Source: Mammaliicoccus sciuri
GTDB taxonomy: Bacteria > Bacillota > Bacilli > Staphylococcales > Staphylococcaceae
Reading direction: 5' to 3'
Length of the DNA stretch: 64,000 bases
NCBI RefSeq assembly: GCF_025561425.1
Contig: NZ_CP094824.1
Location: 2,046,001 to 2,110,000, forward strand
Shown: positions 19,636-30,174 of the stretch, in pieces
Position numbering within the stretch: the first letter of the stretch is position 1
Layout of the letters: every line of letters starts with the position of its first letter
Made by a program: the position numbers and the translations under genes
The notes under the pieces: generated by a model
The model's database searches: none
What the model was told of the DNA's origin: nothing
What the model saw: the letters and a program-made list of their open reading frames with translations, nothing else

Positions 19636-20934
19636 TTAAAATGATTTTTTCAAGTGAATGATAAATGCTGGTGTTACAAATAATAATAGTAAAAATGAAA
19701 TTGGTGTGATAAACACGGAAAATTGTGAAGTTTGAATTGCTGAAACAAAGAATGTCGTTGCAATTTCAAAGAATAATGCTGAAATAACAAACAATTTACC
19801 AAAATTATTTTTATTCTTATAATTTGTCGTGTAATTGAAGTATGCATATAAGATAATCAATAACATCATAATAAATAATGTTAACCATTCAAAAACATAT
19901 TGAATTTGAGATAATTTCCATTCACCTGATAAGAATAAACCATTACGGTTATTAAACTCTATAAATGTAAATAAGAATAAAACTACAGTACTTATCCATT
20001 CTATATAGCTTTTCTTTAACCATTTCGGTCTTCTCATCCATCTTGGAATATCGTCTTCTTCGATTTTAATAATCTCTATCCATTTTTCATTACGGCGTTT
20101 TCTTTTAGCAATTGCCTCTTCAGAATTAAATTTTTCTAAAGTCGCCTGTTTGAAATTCTGTAATTTTTGGTAAAAACCTTCTGCTAAAGTATATATTTTT
20201 CTTGTTAAGCGGTTATTTTTAACTCTTGAATATCTTTCTTCATGAAATTGTTCAATGTCTTCATCGCTTACTGGTAAAGATCTTCTTAAATATAAACTAA
20301 TCCAAACTGACATTTGACTTAGACACCACAACAGAATGAAGAATAAGTTAACACTCATAACGTCTATAGGCTTTACATTTTGAGCATCGATATTATGGTT
20401 CATTGCAAATTGTGAAATGAAATAACATAATCCATAAGAAATGATAATCCATAAGTACTGTTTCTTTCGATGCATTGGATTTAGCTCATTTTTATAAACG
20501 ACATATCCCACATGAATTGCAAATGGAATAATAAATAAGAAAGATGCAAAACTATATACTTGGAACATGGTCATCATAATAACAATCATTAAAATAATTG
20601 TCAGTCCGATATAAAATACAGAAATATCATAATCGTAATGCGTCGTTCTTCTTAAAGTACGTCCTACTAATAATACAAACACACCAAATAGCAATACAAT
20701 TATTGCTGCGATAACTGGAAAGTTACCAATATAATGGTGCAATATTCTTACTAATTCATCAAAAAAAGCTACAAAAAAGTCCCAAATGTTATTGATATGG
20801 ATATTACTTGAATCCTTGATATTATAGTCTTTAATACGTGGCGCATTAAAAAGTATAAGTAATCCAGTAATCAAAAGAAATATACCTATAATTCGACTAA
20901 AATGAACTTCCCAGCTTTTTTTCTTTATAGCCAT
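19636..20934 (-). CDS. auxA: AuxA-like polytopic membrane protein
   Basis: 432 residues from the ATG at 20934 (GAGGTG six bases upstream). About eight to nine hydrophobic segments: one near the N terminus, a cluster at about 75-190, another at about 200, then a charged cytoplasmic stretch (about 220-310, rich in Arg/Lys/Glu), and four C-terminal segments. The genomic slot between the RlmI-like gene and ykoEDC-purD is that of S. aureus AuxA, reported to support lipoteichoic acid stability and beta-lactam resistance. The name therefore rests mainly on synteny and topology; I cannot verify identity by alignment. Monocistronic by its terminator. Confidence 0.6.
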   Translation of the reverse strand: MAIKKKSWEVHFSRIIGIFLLITGLLILFNAPRIKDYNIKDSSNIHINNIWDFFVAFFDELVRILHHYIGNFPVIAAIIVLLFGVFVLLVGRTLRRTTHYDYDISVFYIGLTIILMIVIMMTMFQVYSFASFLFIIPFAIHVGYVVYKNELNPMHRKKQYLWIIISYGLCYFISQFAMNHNIDAQNVKPIDVMSVNLFFILLWCLSQMSVWISLYLRRSLPVSDEDIEQFHEERYSRVKNNRLTRKIYTLAEGFYQKLQNFKQATLEKFNSEEAIAKRKRRNEKWIEIIKIEEDDIPRWMRRPKWLKKSYIEWISTVVLFLFTFIEFNNRNGLFLSGEWKLSQIQYVFEWLTLFIMMLLIILYAYFNYTTNYKNKNNFGKLFVISALFFEIATTFFVSAIQTSQFSVFITPISFLLLLFVTPAFIIHLKKSF

Positions 20935-21020
20935 GTTCTTCACCTCATTGAACATTATAATTGTTTCATTTTCAATTGTCTTTAATTATATTGAAAATCA
21001 GTCCCAAGTACTAGCAAGAA

Positions 21021-21047
21021 GTTTAATACTTATATGTAGTTGGGTAT
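21021..21047 (+). promoter_or_regulatory. Consensus SigB promoter
   Basis: GTTTAA (21021-21026) and GGGTAT (21042-21047) with a 15-base spacer match the general-stress sigma-B consensus exactly. The overlapping TATAAT at 21047-21052 lacks a good -35. It lies 35 bases before the start of a 41-residue gene. Confidence 0.8.
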
Positions 21048-21081
21048 ATAATAATATCATACATTTTAAAGGAGTGTTATT

Positions 21082-21207
21082 ATGACTCATAATGATAAGC
21101 ATAAAGAAGAAGCAGAAAAAGCTAAAAAGAAAGAACAAGAAAATAAGCAAGACAACAACAAAGGTCAGGATGAAACAAAAGAAAATATACAAGACACATT
21201 TGAATAA
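21082..21207 (+). CDS. 41-aa highly charged protein, probably SigB-dependent
   Basis: Small ORF starting MTHNDKHKEEAEKA and ending with IQDTFE. ATG at 21082 has AAAGGAG nine bases upstream. About half of its residues are Lys or Glu and almost none are hydrophobic, so it should be disordered or a solvent-exposed helix, like other small stress hydrophilins. It has a perfect SigB promoter (21021-21047) and stands alone between the AuxA-like gene and the TPP riboswitch. I do not recognise a named family. The combination of ribosome site, promoter and codon composition makes it likely real. Confidence 0.7.
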   Translation: MTHNDKHKEEAEKAKKKEQENKQDNNKGQDETKENIQDTFE

Positions 21208-21233
21208 ATGAATTTTAGTTTTATGATTTACTA

Positions 21234-21262
21234 TTGACAAATAGATTAATAAGACTTATCGT
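21234..21262 (+). promoter_or_regulatory. Promoter of the riboswitch-ykoEDC unit
   Basis: Consensus TTGACA (21234-21239) and TATCGT (21257-21262), 17-base spacer, about 20 bases before the TPP aptamer. Confidence 0.65.
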
Positions 21263-21283
21263 ATGGATAACAAATTAATAAAT

Positions 21284-21371
21284 GCACTAGGGGTGTTTTG
21301 AAACTGAGACAGACATGAAAAGGTCTGAACCCTTTGTACCTGATCTAGATGATACTAGCGTAGGAAAGTGT
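21284..21371 (+). promoter_or_regulatory. TPP (THI-box) riboswitch
   Basis: The aptamer shows all invariant parts of the thiamine pyrophosphate riboswitch: GGGGTG, CTGAGA (21304-21309), ACCCTTTGTACCTGATCTAG, and the GATACTAGCGTAGGAAAGTG end. P1 pairs CACT (21285-21288) with AGTG (21367-21370). Binding of TPP should favour the terminator at 21416-21455 and switch off the YkoEDC transporter. Confidence 0.96.
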
Positions 21372-21415
21372 TCGTAAATCATATAATATTCATTTTTAAA
21401 TGATAACAATATTTT

Positions 21416-21455
21416 TGTGCGCTTCTATTTAGATATAGGAGTGCACATTTTTTTA
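21416..21455 (+). terminator. Riboswitch-controlled terminator
   Basis: TGTGCGCTTCTAT (21416-21428) pairs with ATAGGAGTGCACA (21435-21447), followed by a run of seven Ts. It is placed between the aptamer and the ykoE ribosome site as the expression platform. Confidence 0.88.
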
Positions 21456-21474
21456 TTTAAAAGGAGAATATAAC

Positions 21475-22050
21475 ATGTCAAAGAAATTAACGTTATCAGA
21501 TATTTTAGTAACTGTATTAATTGGTGCTTTGTTTGCAATCATTTATAAGTTCTTATGGATACCTTATGAAATTTTAAAACCACTCGGTCTACACTTAGAA
21601 CAATCTGTATATGGTGTATGGTTTATTGCAGCAATTGTCACTTATTTAATTATTCAAAAGCCTGGTGTTGCAATTCTTGCTGAATTTGCTGCGGGTGCTG
21701 GCGAAACGATTGTAATGGGCCAATTCGATATTCCAACATTTGTATACGCATTATTACAAGGTTTAGCTTGTGAAATCACCTTCTTAGCTGTTCGATATCA
21801 ATCTAGAAAATTATCAGTTGCTGTTATAGCTGGTATGGCTGCAGGTATTATTACGTTACCAATTGATTGGTTCTATAATTACTTAGGTGACGTTGCTTTA
21901 TGGAATGTTATTTTAATGTTTACGATTAGAATTTTAAGTGGTGCAATCGTTGCTGGTGCATTAGGCTATGCAATTGTAAAAGCACTCGACCAAACTGGTG
22001 TTACGAAATTGTTCAGACCAGCATCTAAAAAAGATTATGACTTATTATAG
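21475..22050 (+). CDS. ykoE: ECF transporter S component YkoE (thiamine/HMP)
   Basis: 191-residue membrane protein with about five to six hydrophobic segments. LTLSDILVTVLIGALFAIIYKFLW and the later EFAAGAGETIVMGQFDIPTFVYALLQGLACE are characteristic of YkoE, the substrate-binding component for thiamine-related compounds, probably hydroxymethylpyrimidine. The upstream TPP riboswitch supports this. First gene of ykoEDC; AAAAGGAG lies before the ATG. Confidence 0.93.
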   Translation: MSKKLTLSDILVTVLIGALFAIIYKFLWIPYEILKPLGLHLEQSVYGVWFIAAIVTYLIIQKPGVAILAEFAAGAGETIVMGQFDIPTFVYALLQGLACEITFLAVRYQSRKLSVAVIAGMAAGIITLPIDWFYNYLGDVALWNVILMFTIRILSGAIVAGALGYAIVKALDQTGVTKLFRPASKKDYDLL

Positions 22051-22061
22051 GAGTTATTCAA

Positions 22062-23465
22062 TTGTTATCACTAAAAAATTTAAGACTAAAGTATCCTGAT
22101 GATGATCGCATTATATTTAAAAATTTAAACATCAATATTAATGATAAAGAAAAAGTACTTTTACTAGGTCCAAGTGGATCTGGTAAAAGTACGTTATTAA
22201 ATATATTAAGTGGTATTATACCGAGATCGATGGACATACCGATGAAAGTTGATTCAATCAATATCGATTCACTTCCAGGTGTTATTTTTCAAGACCCTGA
22301 TACGCAGTTTTGTATGCCTGAGATTAAAGAAGAATTAGCATTTGTGCTTGAGAATATGAACATCGAACCTGATAAAATGGACGGATTTATAAAAAATGCC
22401 ATGAAACAGGTAAATTTAAATGCTGATCCTTCACTTAAAATCAATCGTTTAAGTGGTGGTATGAAACAAAAATTAGCGATTGCTTCTATATTATTACAAG
22501 ATACAAATACGTTATTTCTTGATGAACCGACAGCAATGCTTGATCATCAATCAACGACACAACTATGGGATTTGATTATGGAACATTGGACAAATCAAAC
22601 TGTTGTAATCGTAGAACATAAAGTTGATTATATTTGGAATTATGTAGATAGAGTTATTGTAATGAATGAAAATGGTGAAATCACACATGATAGTACACCT
22701 CAAGATATATTAGATCATCATACAGACATTTTAAATGAATACGGTGTTTGGCACCCTAACTCGTGGCAATATGCCCCAAAATTATCTGAACAGACTGCTG
22801 AGCACAATCCGTTGTTAAATATAGAGCAGTTAGATGTACTGCGTGGCTCCAAAAAACTATTTAGTATAGATAAATTAACGATTTCAAGTGGCGAATGGCT
22901 TACAATAACTGGACCAAATGGAACAGGTAAGACAACATTATTAGAAACGATGATGCAGCTCATTAAATATAATGGTAAAATATTTTATAAAAACAAACAG
23001 ATTAAAAAAGTAAAAGATGCTTCTAAACATATGTATTTCGTATATCAAAATCCAGAATTACAATTCATCGAAACATCTGTATATAACGAAATATTTATCA
23101 ATTATGCTTATCAAGATAAACAAACAGCTCATGACAAGACCCAAAACATGTTGACGTTATTAAAACTTAATCATGTGAAAGACCAGCATCCTTTCGAATT
23201 ATCAATAGGACAGAAAAAAAGATTAAGTGTCGCAACTGCATTAAGTACGAATTCTGAAATTATTTTACTTGATGAGCCAACATTCGGTTTAGACAGTCAC
23301 AATACCTTTGAACTCATCAAATTATTTCATGAACGCGTTCAACATGGTCAAACTATCTTAATGATTACGCACGAAAATGAGATTATTAATCGCTATGCTA
23401 CTAGAAGATTAACAATCAAAGACGAGCAATTACATGTAAGCGGTGGTGAATCTCATGTTAACTAA
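22062..23465 (+). CDS. ykoD: ECF transporter duplicated ATPase YkoD
   Basis: 467 residues, two fused ABC ATPase domains that energise YkoE/YkoC. Domain 1: Walker A GPSGSGKST near residue 34, signature LSGGMKQK, Walker B LFLDEPT. Domain 2: Walker A GPNGTGKTT near 287, degenerate signature LSIGQKKR, Walker B ILLDEPTFGLD. Translation starts at a TTG (22062) eight bases after AGGAG, the only sensible start. Eleven bases overlap with ykoC. Confidence 0.94.
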   Translation: MLSLKNLRLKYPDDDRIIFKNLNININDKEKVLLLGPSGSGKSTLLNILSGIIPRSMDIPMKVDSINIDSLPGVIFQDPDTQFCMPEIKEELAFVLENMNIEPDKMDGFIKNAMKQVNLNADPSLKINRLSGGMKQKLAIASILLQDTNTLFLDEPTAMLDHQSTTQLWDLIMEHWTNQTVVIVEHKVDYIWNYVDRVIVMNENGEITHDSTPQDILDHHTDILNEYGVWHPNSWQYAPKLSEQTAEHNPLLNIEQLDVLRGSKKLFSIDKLTISSGEWLTITGPNGTGKTTLLETMMQLIKYNGKIFYKNKQIKKVKDASKHMYFVYQNPELQFIETSVYNEIFINYAYQDKQTAHDKTQNMLTLLKLNHVKDQHPFELSIGQKKRLSVATALSTNSEIILLDEPTFGLDSHNTFELIKLFHERVQHGQTILMITHENEIINRYATRRLTIKDEQLHVSGGESHVN

Positions 23466-24246
23466 TTGGAAGAAATACCGTACTTTTATTGATGATGTCA
23501 ATATTCTAACGAAACTTATATTAGGTGTCATACTATTTTTCTATGCGATATTTATTCATCAATTTGATTTCATGCTTTATTTAACGATTATTATGTTCCT
23601 TTATCTAATCTTCATGAGCGGCGTGAGATGGTTGCCACTATTAATCGTCATTGCTATCACTTTATTTTTCGGACTCACTTCTTCCTTATTTATGATTTTC
23701 TATGGTGAAGGAAATGAAACAATTTTCAAGTTTGGTATTATTCATATTACTGAAGAAAGCTTTTTGAGAGGTATTCACGTAACCATGCGTACACTTGTCA
23801 TTTCATTTTACGGCATGGTTATCCCATTTACTTCGCAAATCATTTATGTGTTTTATAGTTTCATGCAACATTTAAAAGTAAAACCTAAAATCGCATATGC
23901 TTTCATGGCTTCTATACGCATGATACCGCTTATGTTTAGTTCTTTTATGCAGTTAAGACAAGCTTTAAAAATGCGATATGCAGTTATAGATAAAAGCAAT
24001 CGTAAAGGCTTAAAATGGATTCACCATTTACTCATTCCAACATTAAGTCAAAGTATAAGAAAATCACATAGGTTAGCTGTTGCGATGGAAGCAAAAGGAT
24101 TCACAAACGGCAAAAGAACTTTCTATTATAAAGTACCTTTCACTAAAAATGATTTATATTTCATCTTATTGACGATTGCACTCGTTGCTGTCGCATATTT
24201 ATTAAATGTTTATTTACCTATAACACACATTTCAGATATTCGATAA
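23455..24246 (+). CDS. ykoC: ECF transporter transmembrane (T) component YkoC
   Basis: 263 residues with about five transmembrane segments and the T-component coupling motif region (ASIRMIPLMFSSFMQLRQALKMR and RLAVAMEAKGF) in the cytoplasmic domain. The ATG at 23455 overlaps the ykoD end by 11 bases and uses GGTGGTG as ribosome site; an in-frame GTG at 23443 is also possible. Completes the thiamine-precursor transporter. Confidence 0.92.
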   Translation: MLTNWKKYRTFIDDVNILTKLILGVILFFYAIFIHQFDFMLYLTIIMFLYLIFMSGVRWLPLLIVIAITLFFGLTSSLFMIFYGEGNETIFKFGIIHITEESFLRGIHVTMRTLVISFYGMVIPFTSQIIYVFYSFMQHLKVKPKIAYAFMASIRMIPLMFSSFMQLRQALKMRYAVIDKSNRKGLKWIHHLLIPTLSQSIRKSHRLAVAMEAKGFTNGKRTFYYKVPFTKNDLYFILLTIALVAVAYLLNVYLPITHISDIR

Positions 24247-24302
24247 CATTGCGTTATATTTGACCATACCTTTCCCTAAAAGAATGAAATATAGCGCAAT
24301 GA

Positions 24303-24338
24303 AAAGGCTGAGACAAACTTTGTTGTCTCAGCCTTTAA
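24303..24338. terminator. Bidirectional terminator, ykoC/purD
   Basis: 14-bp perfect stem (24303-24316 with 24323-24336) between the convergent genes. A second inverted repeat, ATTGCGTTATATTT (24248-24261) with AAATATAGCGCAAT (24287-24300), lies just before it. Confidence 0.9.
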
Positions 24339-24339
24339 T

Positions 24340-25593
24340 TTATGATTTATATGCTTTTAATGCTTTATGTCCAATATCATTTCTATAGAATAGTTGTTCA
24401 CTTTTAATATATTTGACTTGTTCATATGCATTTTTTTGAGCCGCTTCAATATTGTCACCTGTACCGATAACAATCATGACACGTCCACCATTATTTTCAT
24501 ACTTGCCTTCTGAATTTTTCTTCAAAGCACTCACAAAATATTGATCTACATGTTCTAAACCTTCAACTGAATATCCTTTATCATAACTACCTGGATATCC
24601 TTTAGATGCTAATACGACACCAACAACACTTTCATCTTTCCATTTTAATGTTATTGGCTCTTTATGATACACCTTGTTTAATATTTCAATAAAATCAGAA
24701 TCTAATTTAGTCAATAATACTTGTGCCTCTGGATCACCGAATCTTGCATTAAATTCAATTACTTTTGGTCCTTCTTTTGTTAAAATTGCGCCAATATAAA
24801 TCAAACCAAAATAGTTAATGCCTTCACTCACTAACGCATCCGCAATAGGTTGTGCGATTTTTTGATTCGTTTCTTCCAATACATCGTCCGTAATATGAGG
24901 TACTGGACAGTATGCACCCATTCCACCAGTATTTGGGCCTTTATCACCATCGAATGCACGTTTATGATCTTGGGCGATACAATCAAATGGAACTGCATAT
25001 GATTGATTCACAAATGTCATAACTGAATATTCTTCTCCATCAAGAAACTCTTCGAATACGACTTTTTCATGAGGTGTTTGATATAAAGTTTCTACGCCTT
25101 CTCGTGCTTCTTCTCGCGTTAAAGCAACGATTACACCTTTTCCAGCTGCAAGTCCATCTTTTTTAAGTACGATAGGTATTTTACACTGCTCAACATAATT
25201 GATTGCTTCTTCTTTTGTTGTGATTGTCTTATATTCTGCAGTTGGTATATAATACTTTTTCATAATTTTTTTCGCAAATTCTTTAGAACCTTCTAATTGT
25301 GCTGCTTCTTTATTTGGTCCGAAGACTTTAGCATTTGTTTCCTCTAATGCATCTGTTAATCCATCTATTAAAGGTTGTTCCGGTCCTATTATTACCCATT
25401 CAATATTGTTTTGTTCTACAAAAGATTTTATAGCTAAATGGTCATTTTCTTGAACATCCGATACAATTGTCGCAACTTCTTCCATTGCATCATTACCCGG
25501 AATGACAAAGACTTCATTTACTAATTTAGACGATTGACATTTTTGAGCTAACGCATGTTCTCTTCCACCTGATCCTATAACAAGTACTTTCAT
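24340..25593 (-). CDS. purD: Phosphoribosylamine-glycine ligase
   Basis: Second step of IMP synthesis: ATP-dependent ligation of glycine to phosphoribosylamine. 417 residues, ATP-grasp fold. [16 protein letters not shown] is the N-terminal signature, [11 protein letters not shown] the ATP-binding loop, and [12 protein letters not shown] carries the Mg-binding residues. Last gene of the purine operon, ten bases after purH. Confidence 0.97.
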   Translation of the reverse strand: MKVLVIGSGGREHALAQKCQSSKLVNEVFVIPGNDAMEEVATIVSDVQENDHLAIKSFVEQNNIEWVIIGPEQPLIDGLTDALEETNAKVFGPNKEAAQLEGSKEFAKKIMKKYYIPTAEYKTITTKEEAINYVEQCKIPIVLKKDGLAAGKGVIVALTREEAREGVETLYQTPHEKVVFEEFLDGEEYSVMTFVNQSYAVPFDCIAQDHKRAFDGDKGPNTGGMGAYCPVPHITDDVLEETNQKIAQPIADALVSEGINYFGLIYIGAILTKEGPKVIEFNARFGDPEAQVLLTKLDSDFIEILNKVYHKEPITLKWKDESVVGVVLASKGYPGSYDKGYSVEGLEHVDQYFVSALKKNSEGKYENNGGRVMIVIGTGDNIEAAQKNAYEQVKYIKSEQLFYRNDIGHKALKAYKS

Positions 25594-25602
25594 ATTGACC
25601 TC

Positions 25603-27081
25603 CTAATGTTTAAAGTGTCTCATACCAGTAAATACCATACTGATGCCATATTTATTTGCCATATCTATTGAATCTTGGTCTTTAATAGATCCACCCGGTT
25701 GGATAATTGTTTTAATACCTGCTTTAGCAGCTGTTTCTACAGTGTCACCCATTGGGAAAAATCCATCAGAAGCTAAGGCTACATTTTCATTCATTTCGAT
25801 TGCACGATCAATTGCTATTTTTGCAGAACCAACTCTATTCATTTGTCCAGCACCTACACCAACAGTTTGGTGATCGTTCGCTAGTACAATGGCATTACTT
25901 TTAACTGAGCGGACAACTTTCCATCCTAGTTCTAAAGCTTTCCATTGTGCTTCAGTTGGTTCAACATCTGTAACGACTTTCATTTCTTCGCGCGTTAATG
26001 TTGCATTATCTTTATCTTGAACTAAGTACCCACCTGAAACTGATACAAATTCTTGTTCATCTTGCGTTTCTGTCATATCAATTTCTAATAATCTAATATT
26101 CTTCTTCGCTGTTAATACTTCTAACGCATCTTCGTCATAACTTGGCGCAATAATAACTTCCAAGAAAATAGAATGTAATTTCTCAGCTAATTCCTTTGTA
26201 ACAGGTCTATTTAAAGCGACAATACCACCAAATATAGATTGAGAATCCGCTTCATATGCATATTCGTATGCTTCTTCAATAGTTCCGCCTACACCAACAC
26301 CACATGAGTTCATATGTTTTACTGCAACAGCTGCAGGTTGTTCAAACATTTTAATAAGTGATAACGTTGCATCGGCATCTTTAATGTTATTAAAGCTTAA
26401 AGCTTTACCATGTAATTGTTTAGCGCCAGCTATTGTATTCGGTTCGTTAGAAGTCTTTACAAAAGTAGCATTTTGTTGAGGGTTTTCTCCATATCTTAAT
26501 GTTTCTGATGTATTTCCAAAGAATTCAACAATCGCATTATCATAATCATTTGTATGTTTAAATACTTTTACCATTAATGATTTACGATAATCTTCATCTA
26601 ATTTGTCAGAAGCAATACGTTCAATAACTTCATTATAATCAGAAGGATCTACGACTGTTGTAACAAATTTGAAGTTCTTAGCTGCTGCTCGTAACATAGT
26701 TGGTCCACCGATATCGATGTTTTCAATTGCTTCATCTTCCGTTACATCTTCTTTCTTAACAGTCTCTTTAAATGGATATAAATTTACGACTACTAAGTCA
26801 ATTAAGTCGATGTCTTGTTCTTTCAATGCTGTTAAATGTTCAGGAATAGAACGATTTGCAAGAATACCTCCATGTACACCTGGATGTAAAGTTTTGACTC
26901 TTCCATCCATTATTTCTGGAAAGTTTGTTAACTCTGAAACTGAATATACTTCAATCCCAGCATTTTCAAGTGCCTTTTTAGTACCACCAGTTGAAAAAAT
27001 TTTATAATCATTTTCTATTAATTTGCTTGCGAAATCTTCTATATTTGTTTTGTCTGACACACTTAATATTGCATTCTTCAT
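25603..27081 (-). CDS. purH: Bifunctional AICAR transformylase / IMP cyclohydrolase
   Basis: Catalyses the last two steps to IMP. 492 residues. The N-terminal cyclohydrolase (about 1-195) shows [13 protein letters not shown] and [10 protein letters not shown]; the C-terminal transformylase has [21 protein letters not shown] with the catalytic Lys-His, and [10 protein letters not shown]. Normal length; 15 bases follow purN. Confidence 0.97.
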   Translation of the reverse strand: MKNAILSVSDKTNIEDFASKLIENDYKIFSTGGTKKALENAGIEVYSVSELTNFPEIMDGRVKTLHPGVHGGILANRSIPEHLTALKEQDIDLIDLVVVNLYPFKETVKKEDVTEDEAIENIDIGGPTMLRAAAKNFKFVTTVVDPSDYNEVIERIASDKLDEDYRKSLMVKVFKHTNDYDNAIVEFFGNTSETLRYGENPQQNATFVKTSNEPNTIAGAKQLHGKALSFNNIKDADATLSLIKMFEQPAAVAVKHMNSCGVGVGGTIEEAYEYAYEADSQSIFGGIVALNRPVTKELAEKLHSIFLEVIIAPSYDEDALEVLTAKKNIRLLEIDMTETQDEQEFVSVSGGYLVQDKDNATLTREEMKVVTDVEPTEAQWKALELGWKVVRSVKSNAIVLANDHQTVGVGAGQMNRVGSAKIAIDRAIEMNENVALASDGFFPMGDTVETAAKAGIKTIIQPGGSIKDQDSIDMANKYGISMVFTGMRHFKH

Positions 27082-27096
27082 TTTGTAAAGACTCCT

Positions 27097-27663
27097 TTAT
27101 TGAATAATTTCTTTCATAACACGTGGATATAATTCGTATTCTAAGTTCTGTATTCTTAATTGTAATGTCTCTCTCGTATCATCTGGATATACTTTACAGC
27201 TTAATTGATCGATGATTTCGCCAGTATCCATACCACTATCAACGTAATGAACAGTTGCTCCTGTAACACTTACGCCGTAATCTAATGCTTGCCCTACAGC
27301 GTCCTTACCAGGAAAACTTGGTAATATTGATGGATGTATATTCAACATTTTACCTTCATATTGTTTTAATAATGTAGGCCCAACGATTTTCATATATCCT
27401 GCTAAAATAACCCAACTTACACGATCTTGAGCCAATCTCGTAAGTAGAGCTTCTTCATATTCTTTTTTACTATCGTAAGTTCTTGGATCAATGATATAAA
27501 CTGGTAAATTAAATCGTCTTGCTCTTTCTATACAAAAGGCATTAGGGTTATCTGTATACAATGCTGTTACTTCTATATGGTCTAAATAACCTGCTTCGAT
27601 ATTTTCCATTATTTTTTCAAAGTTCGATCCATTTCCTGATGCAAATACAGCTATTTTAATCAT
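27097..27663 (-). CDS. purN: GAR transformylase (formyl-THF dependent)
   Basis: 188-residue phosphoribosylglycinamide formyltransferase. [11 protein letters not shown] is the N-terminal phosphate-binding loop; [16 protein letters not shown] contains catalytic Asn and His, and [17 protein letters not shown] the catalytic Asp. Start overlaps the purM stop by four bases (ATGA). Uses formyl-THF, which FolD helps supply. Confidence 0.97.
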   Translation of the reverse strand: MIKIAVFASGNGSNFEKIMENIEAGYLDHIEVTALYTDNPNAFCIERARRFNLPVYIIDPRTYDSKKEYEEALLTRLAQDRVSWVILAGYMKIVGPTLLKQYEGKMLNIHPSILPSFPGKDAVGQALDYGVSVTGATVHYVDSGMDTGEIIDQLSCKVYPDDTRETLQLRIQNLEYELYPRVMKEIIQ

Positions 27664-28694
27664 GATTGAACCCCCGTCAATTTGACTTGACCTGTTCCGT
27701 TTGAAATTTCACCTATTATATATGCTTCTTCATTTTTTGCTTTCAAGATATCTAATGTTTCTTGTGCATCATCTTTATTAACGATAAGTACAAAGCCGAT
27801 TCCCATATTAAACACATTATACATTTCCTCTGCTTCAATCTTTCCTTGCTCTTTTAACCAATGGAATATTTTTGGTACTTCATATGATTGAACATCGATA
27901 TGCGCATCTTTATCTTCTTGAATCGCTCTTGGAATATTTTCAATAAATCCTCCACCAGTAATATGAGACATACCTTTAACTTTTACTTTATCTAATACAG
28001 CAAGAACAGGTTTAACATATAACTTAGTTGGTTCAAGAAAAGTTTCTAAATACGTTCTTTCTTCATCAAATGCATCATTTAAGTTAATTTGGCTTTCTTT
28101 AATTAAGTTTCTAACTAAACTGTAGCCATTTGAATGAATACCACTTGATGTAATACCAATTATGACGTCGCCTTCATCAACTTCACTGCCATCTATATAG
28201 TCATCTTTTTCAACAGCACCAACACAAAATCCTGCGATATCATATTCTCCTTCATGATACATTTCGCCCATTTCGGCAGTTTCTCCGCCAATTAATGCAC
28301 AATTCGTTTCTTTACAACCGACAGATACACCTGAAACAATCGCTTCAATCGTTTCAGGATTTACTTTATTCGTCGCAATATAATCAAGGAAATACAAAGG
28401 CTCTGCGCCAGTCGTTAAAATATCATTCACACACATTGCAACTGCATCGATACCGATTGTGTCATGTTTGTTATAATCAATTGCGAGTTTAAGCTTTGTA
28501 CCAACACCGTCTGTTCCAGAAACAAGTACTGGTTTCTTCATATTTAGTTGTGACAGATCAAATGCAGCACCAAAGCCACCTAAACCGCCTAGAACTTCCT
28601 TTCTCATTGTGCTTTGAACATGTGACTTCATTCTATTGACCGCTTCGTAACCAGCTTCAATATCTACACCAGATGCTTTATATGCTTTCGACAT
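27660..28694 (-). CDS. purM: Phosphoribosylformylglycinamidine cyclo-ligase (AIR synthetase)
   Basis: 344 residues from the ATG at 28694, preceded by GAGGG; longer in-frame starts lie within purF and lack a site. [16 protein letters not shown] is the family start, [11 protein letters not shown] and GGETAEMG are the ATP-binding motifs, and [15 protein letters not shown] is conserved. Overlaps purF by 17 bases. Confidence 0.97.
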   Translation of the reverse strand: MSKAYKASGVDIEAGYEAVNRMKSHVQSTMRKEVLGGLGGFGAAFDLSQLNMKKPVLVSGTDGVGTKLKLAIDYNKHDTIGIDAVAMCVNDILTTGAEPLYFLDYIATNKVNPETIEAIVSGVSVGCKETNCALIGGETAEMGEMYHEGEYDIAGFCVGAVEKDDYIDGSEVDEGDVIIGITSSGIHSNGYSLVRNLIKESQINLNDAFDEERTYLETFLEPTKLYVKPVLAVLDKVKVKGMSHITGGGFIENIPRAIQEDKDAHIDVQSYEVPKIFHWLKEQGKIEAEEMYNVFNMGIGFVLIVNKDDAQETLDILKAKNEEAYIIGEISNGTGQVKLTGVQS

Positions 28695-30174
28695 TAAGAT
28701 TACCCTCTTTATCAAAGTATTGTTTATTACTAGCTAAATAAGCTTTTTGACGTGGACTTAAGTTTTGATAATATCTTTCTTCATAGTCATAAAGACCTGC
28801 TGGATAGTCACCAGTAAAGCTTTCTACACATAATCCGTGATAAGGTACGTCTTTATCTAATCCTATTGATCGTATTAAGCCATCAACTGATAAATATGCA
28901 AGTGAATCTGCACCGATATAATCTCTAATTTCTTCAGGTGATTTATGTGCAGAAATCAGCTCAGCAGATGTCGACACATCAATTCCATAGAAACTTGGAA
29001 ACATGAATTCTGGTGATGCGATACGTACGTGAACTTCATTTGCTCCAGCGTCTTTTAACATTCTAACGATACGTTTACTTGTTGTCCCTCTCACAATAGA
29101 ATCATCAACAAGCACAATATTTTTACCATTTACGATATCTTTTACAGCTGATAATTTAACACGTACTCCTTGTTCTCTTAATTCTTGTGTCGGTTGGATA
29201 AATGTTCTAGCAACATATTGATTTTTTACAAGACCCATTTCATAAGGTAAATGACTCTCTTCTGCAAAACCAGATGCTGCTGAAAGTGAAGAGTTTGGTA
29301 CGCCGATTACCATATCAGCATTTAAGGCCGGACTTTCTTGAGCTAATTTTTTCCCTGATGCTTTACGAACTGCATGAACATTCTTACCAGCAATTGTAGA
29401 GTCCGGTCTTGCAAAGTAAATATACTCCATCGCTGAAATTGCAGTCGTTGTTTCCGTTGTGTATGATTCAACTCTTATACCATCATCATTTATAACAATA
29501 TACTCACCTGCATGAATATCTCTCACAAACTCTGCGCCAAGTACATCAATTGCACATGTCTCACTAGCAATGATATAAGCCCCCGTCTTCATTCTCCCAA
29601 CAGCTAAAGGTCTTATTGCATTTGGGTCAACAGCGCCATATAATGCATCTTTTGTTAATAAAGCAAATGTGAATCCACCTTTAACGGTATTCAAACTTTC
29701 TTTCAATGCTTCTTCGAAAGTAGGTGCTTTACTTCTTCTTATAAGGTGCATAATCACTTCAGTATCAGAAGAAGAATGGAAAATGGCACCTTCTTGTTCT
29801 AATTCTTTTCTTAAGCTTTGTGCATTGACTAAGTTACCATTGTGACAAACACCAACACTCATATCATAAAAGTGATATAAAAATGGTTGAATATTTTCAA
29901 TTCCCTTATTGCCAGAAGTTGCATATCTTACATGCCCTATCGCATGTTGATTCCCTTTAAAACCTTCTAATTGTACATCCGTAATCGCATCAGATAATAA
30001 TCCTAATCCTCTTTCACCTTTTAACTCGAAACCGTTTGAAGTTACAATTCCTGCACCTTCTTGACCTCTATGTTGTAAACTATGAAGCCCCATGTATGTG
30101 AGTTGTGCAGATTCTGGATGATTCCATATACCAAATACACCGCATTCTTCATTTAAACTCTTGATTTCATGCAT
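28678..30174 (-). CDS. purF: Amidophosphoribosyltransferase
   Basis: First committed step of purine synthesis. 498 residues. A ten-residue propeptide ([10 protein letters not shown]) is followed by C11, the glutaminase nucleophile, in ECGVFGIW. The PRPP loop is [17 protein letters not shown]. The Bacillus-type enzyme carries an Fe-S cluster; a Cys near the C terminus ([12 protein letters not shown]) fits. Start overlaps purL by 22 bases. Confidence 0.97.
   Translation of the reverse strand: MHEIKSLNEECGVFGIWNHPESAQLTYMGLHSLQHRGQEGAGIVTSNGFELKGERGLGLLSDAITDVQLEGFKGNQHAIGHVRYATSGNKGIENIQPFLYHFYDMSVGVCHNGNLVNAQSLRKELEQEGAIFHSSSDTEVIMHLIRRSKAPTFEEALKESLNTVKGGFTFALLTKDALYGAVDPNAIRPLAVGRMKTGAYIIASETCAIDVLGAEFVRDIHAGEYIVINDDGIRVESYTTETTTAISAMEYIYFARPDSTIAGKNVHAVRKASGKKLAQESPALNADMVIGVPNSSLSAASGFAEESHLPYEMGLVKNQYVARTFIQPTQELREQGVRVKLSAVKDIVNGKNIVLVDDSIVRGTTSKRIVRMLKDAGANEVHVRIASPEFMFPSFYGIDVSTSAELISAHKSPEEIRDYIGADSLAYLSVDGLIRSIGLDKDVPYHGLCVESFTGDYPAGLYDYEERYYQNLSPRQKAYLASNKQYFDKEGNLNVESI

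Noticed and set aside
4000-24280. 16-bp identity ACCATACCTTTCCCTA at about 4000 and 24263
   Set aside because: A chance 16-mer match is expected in 64 kb of AT-rich DNA; no further similarity flanks it.
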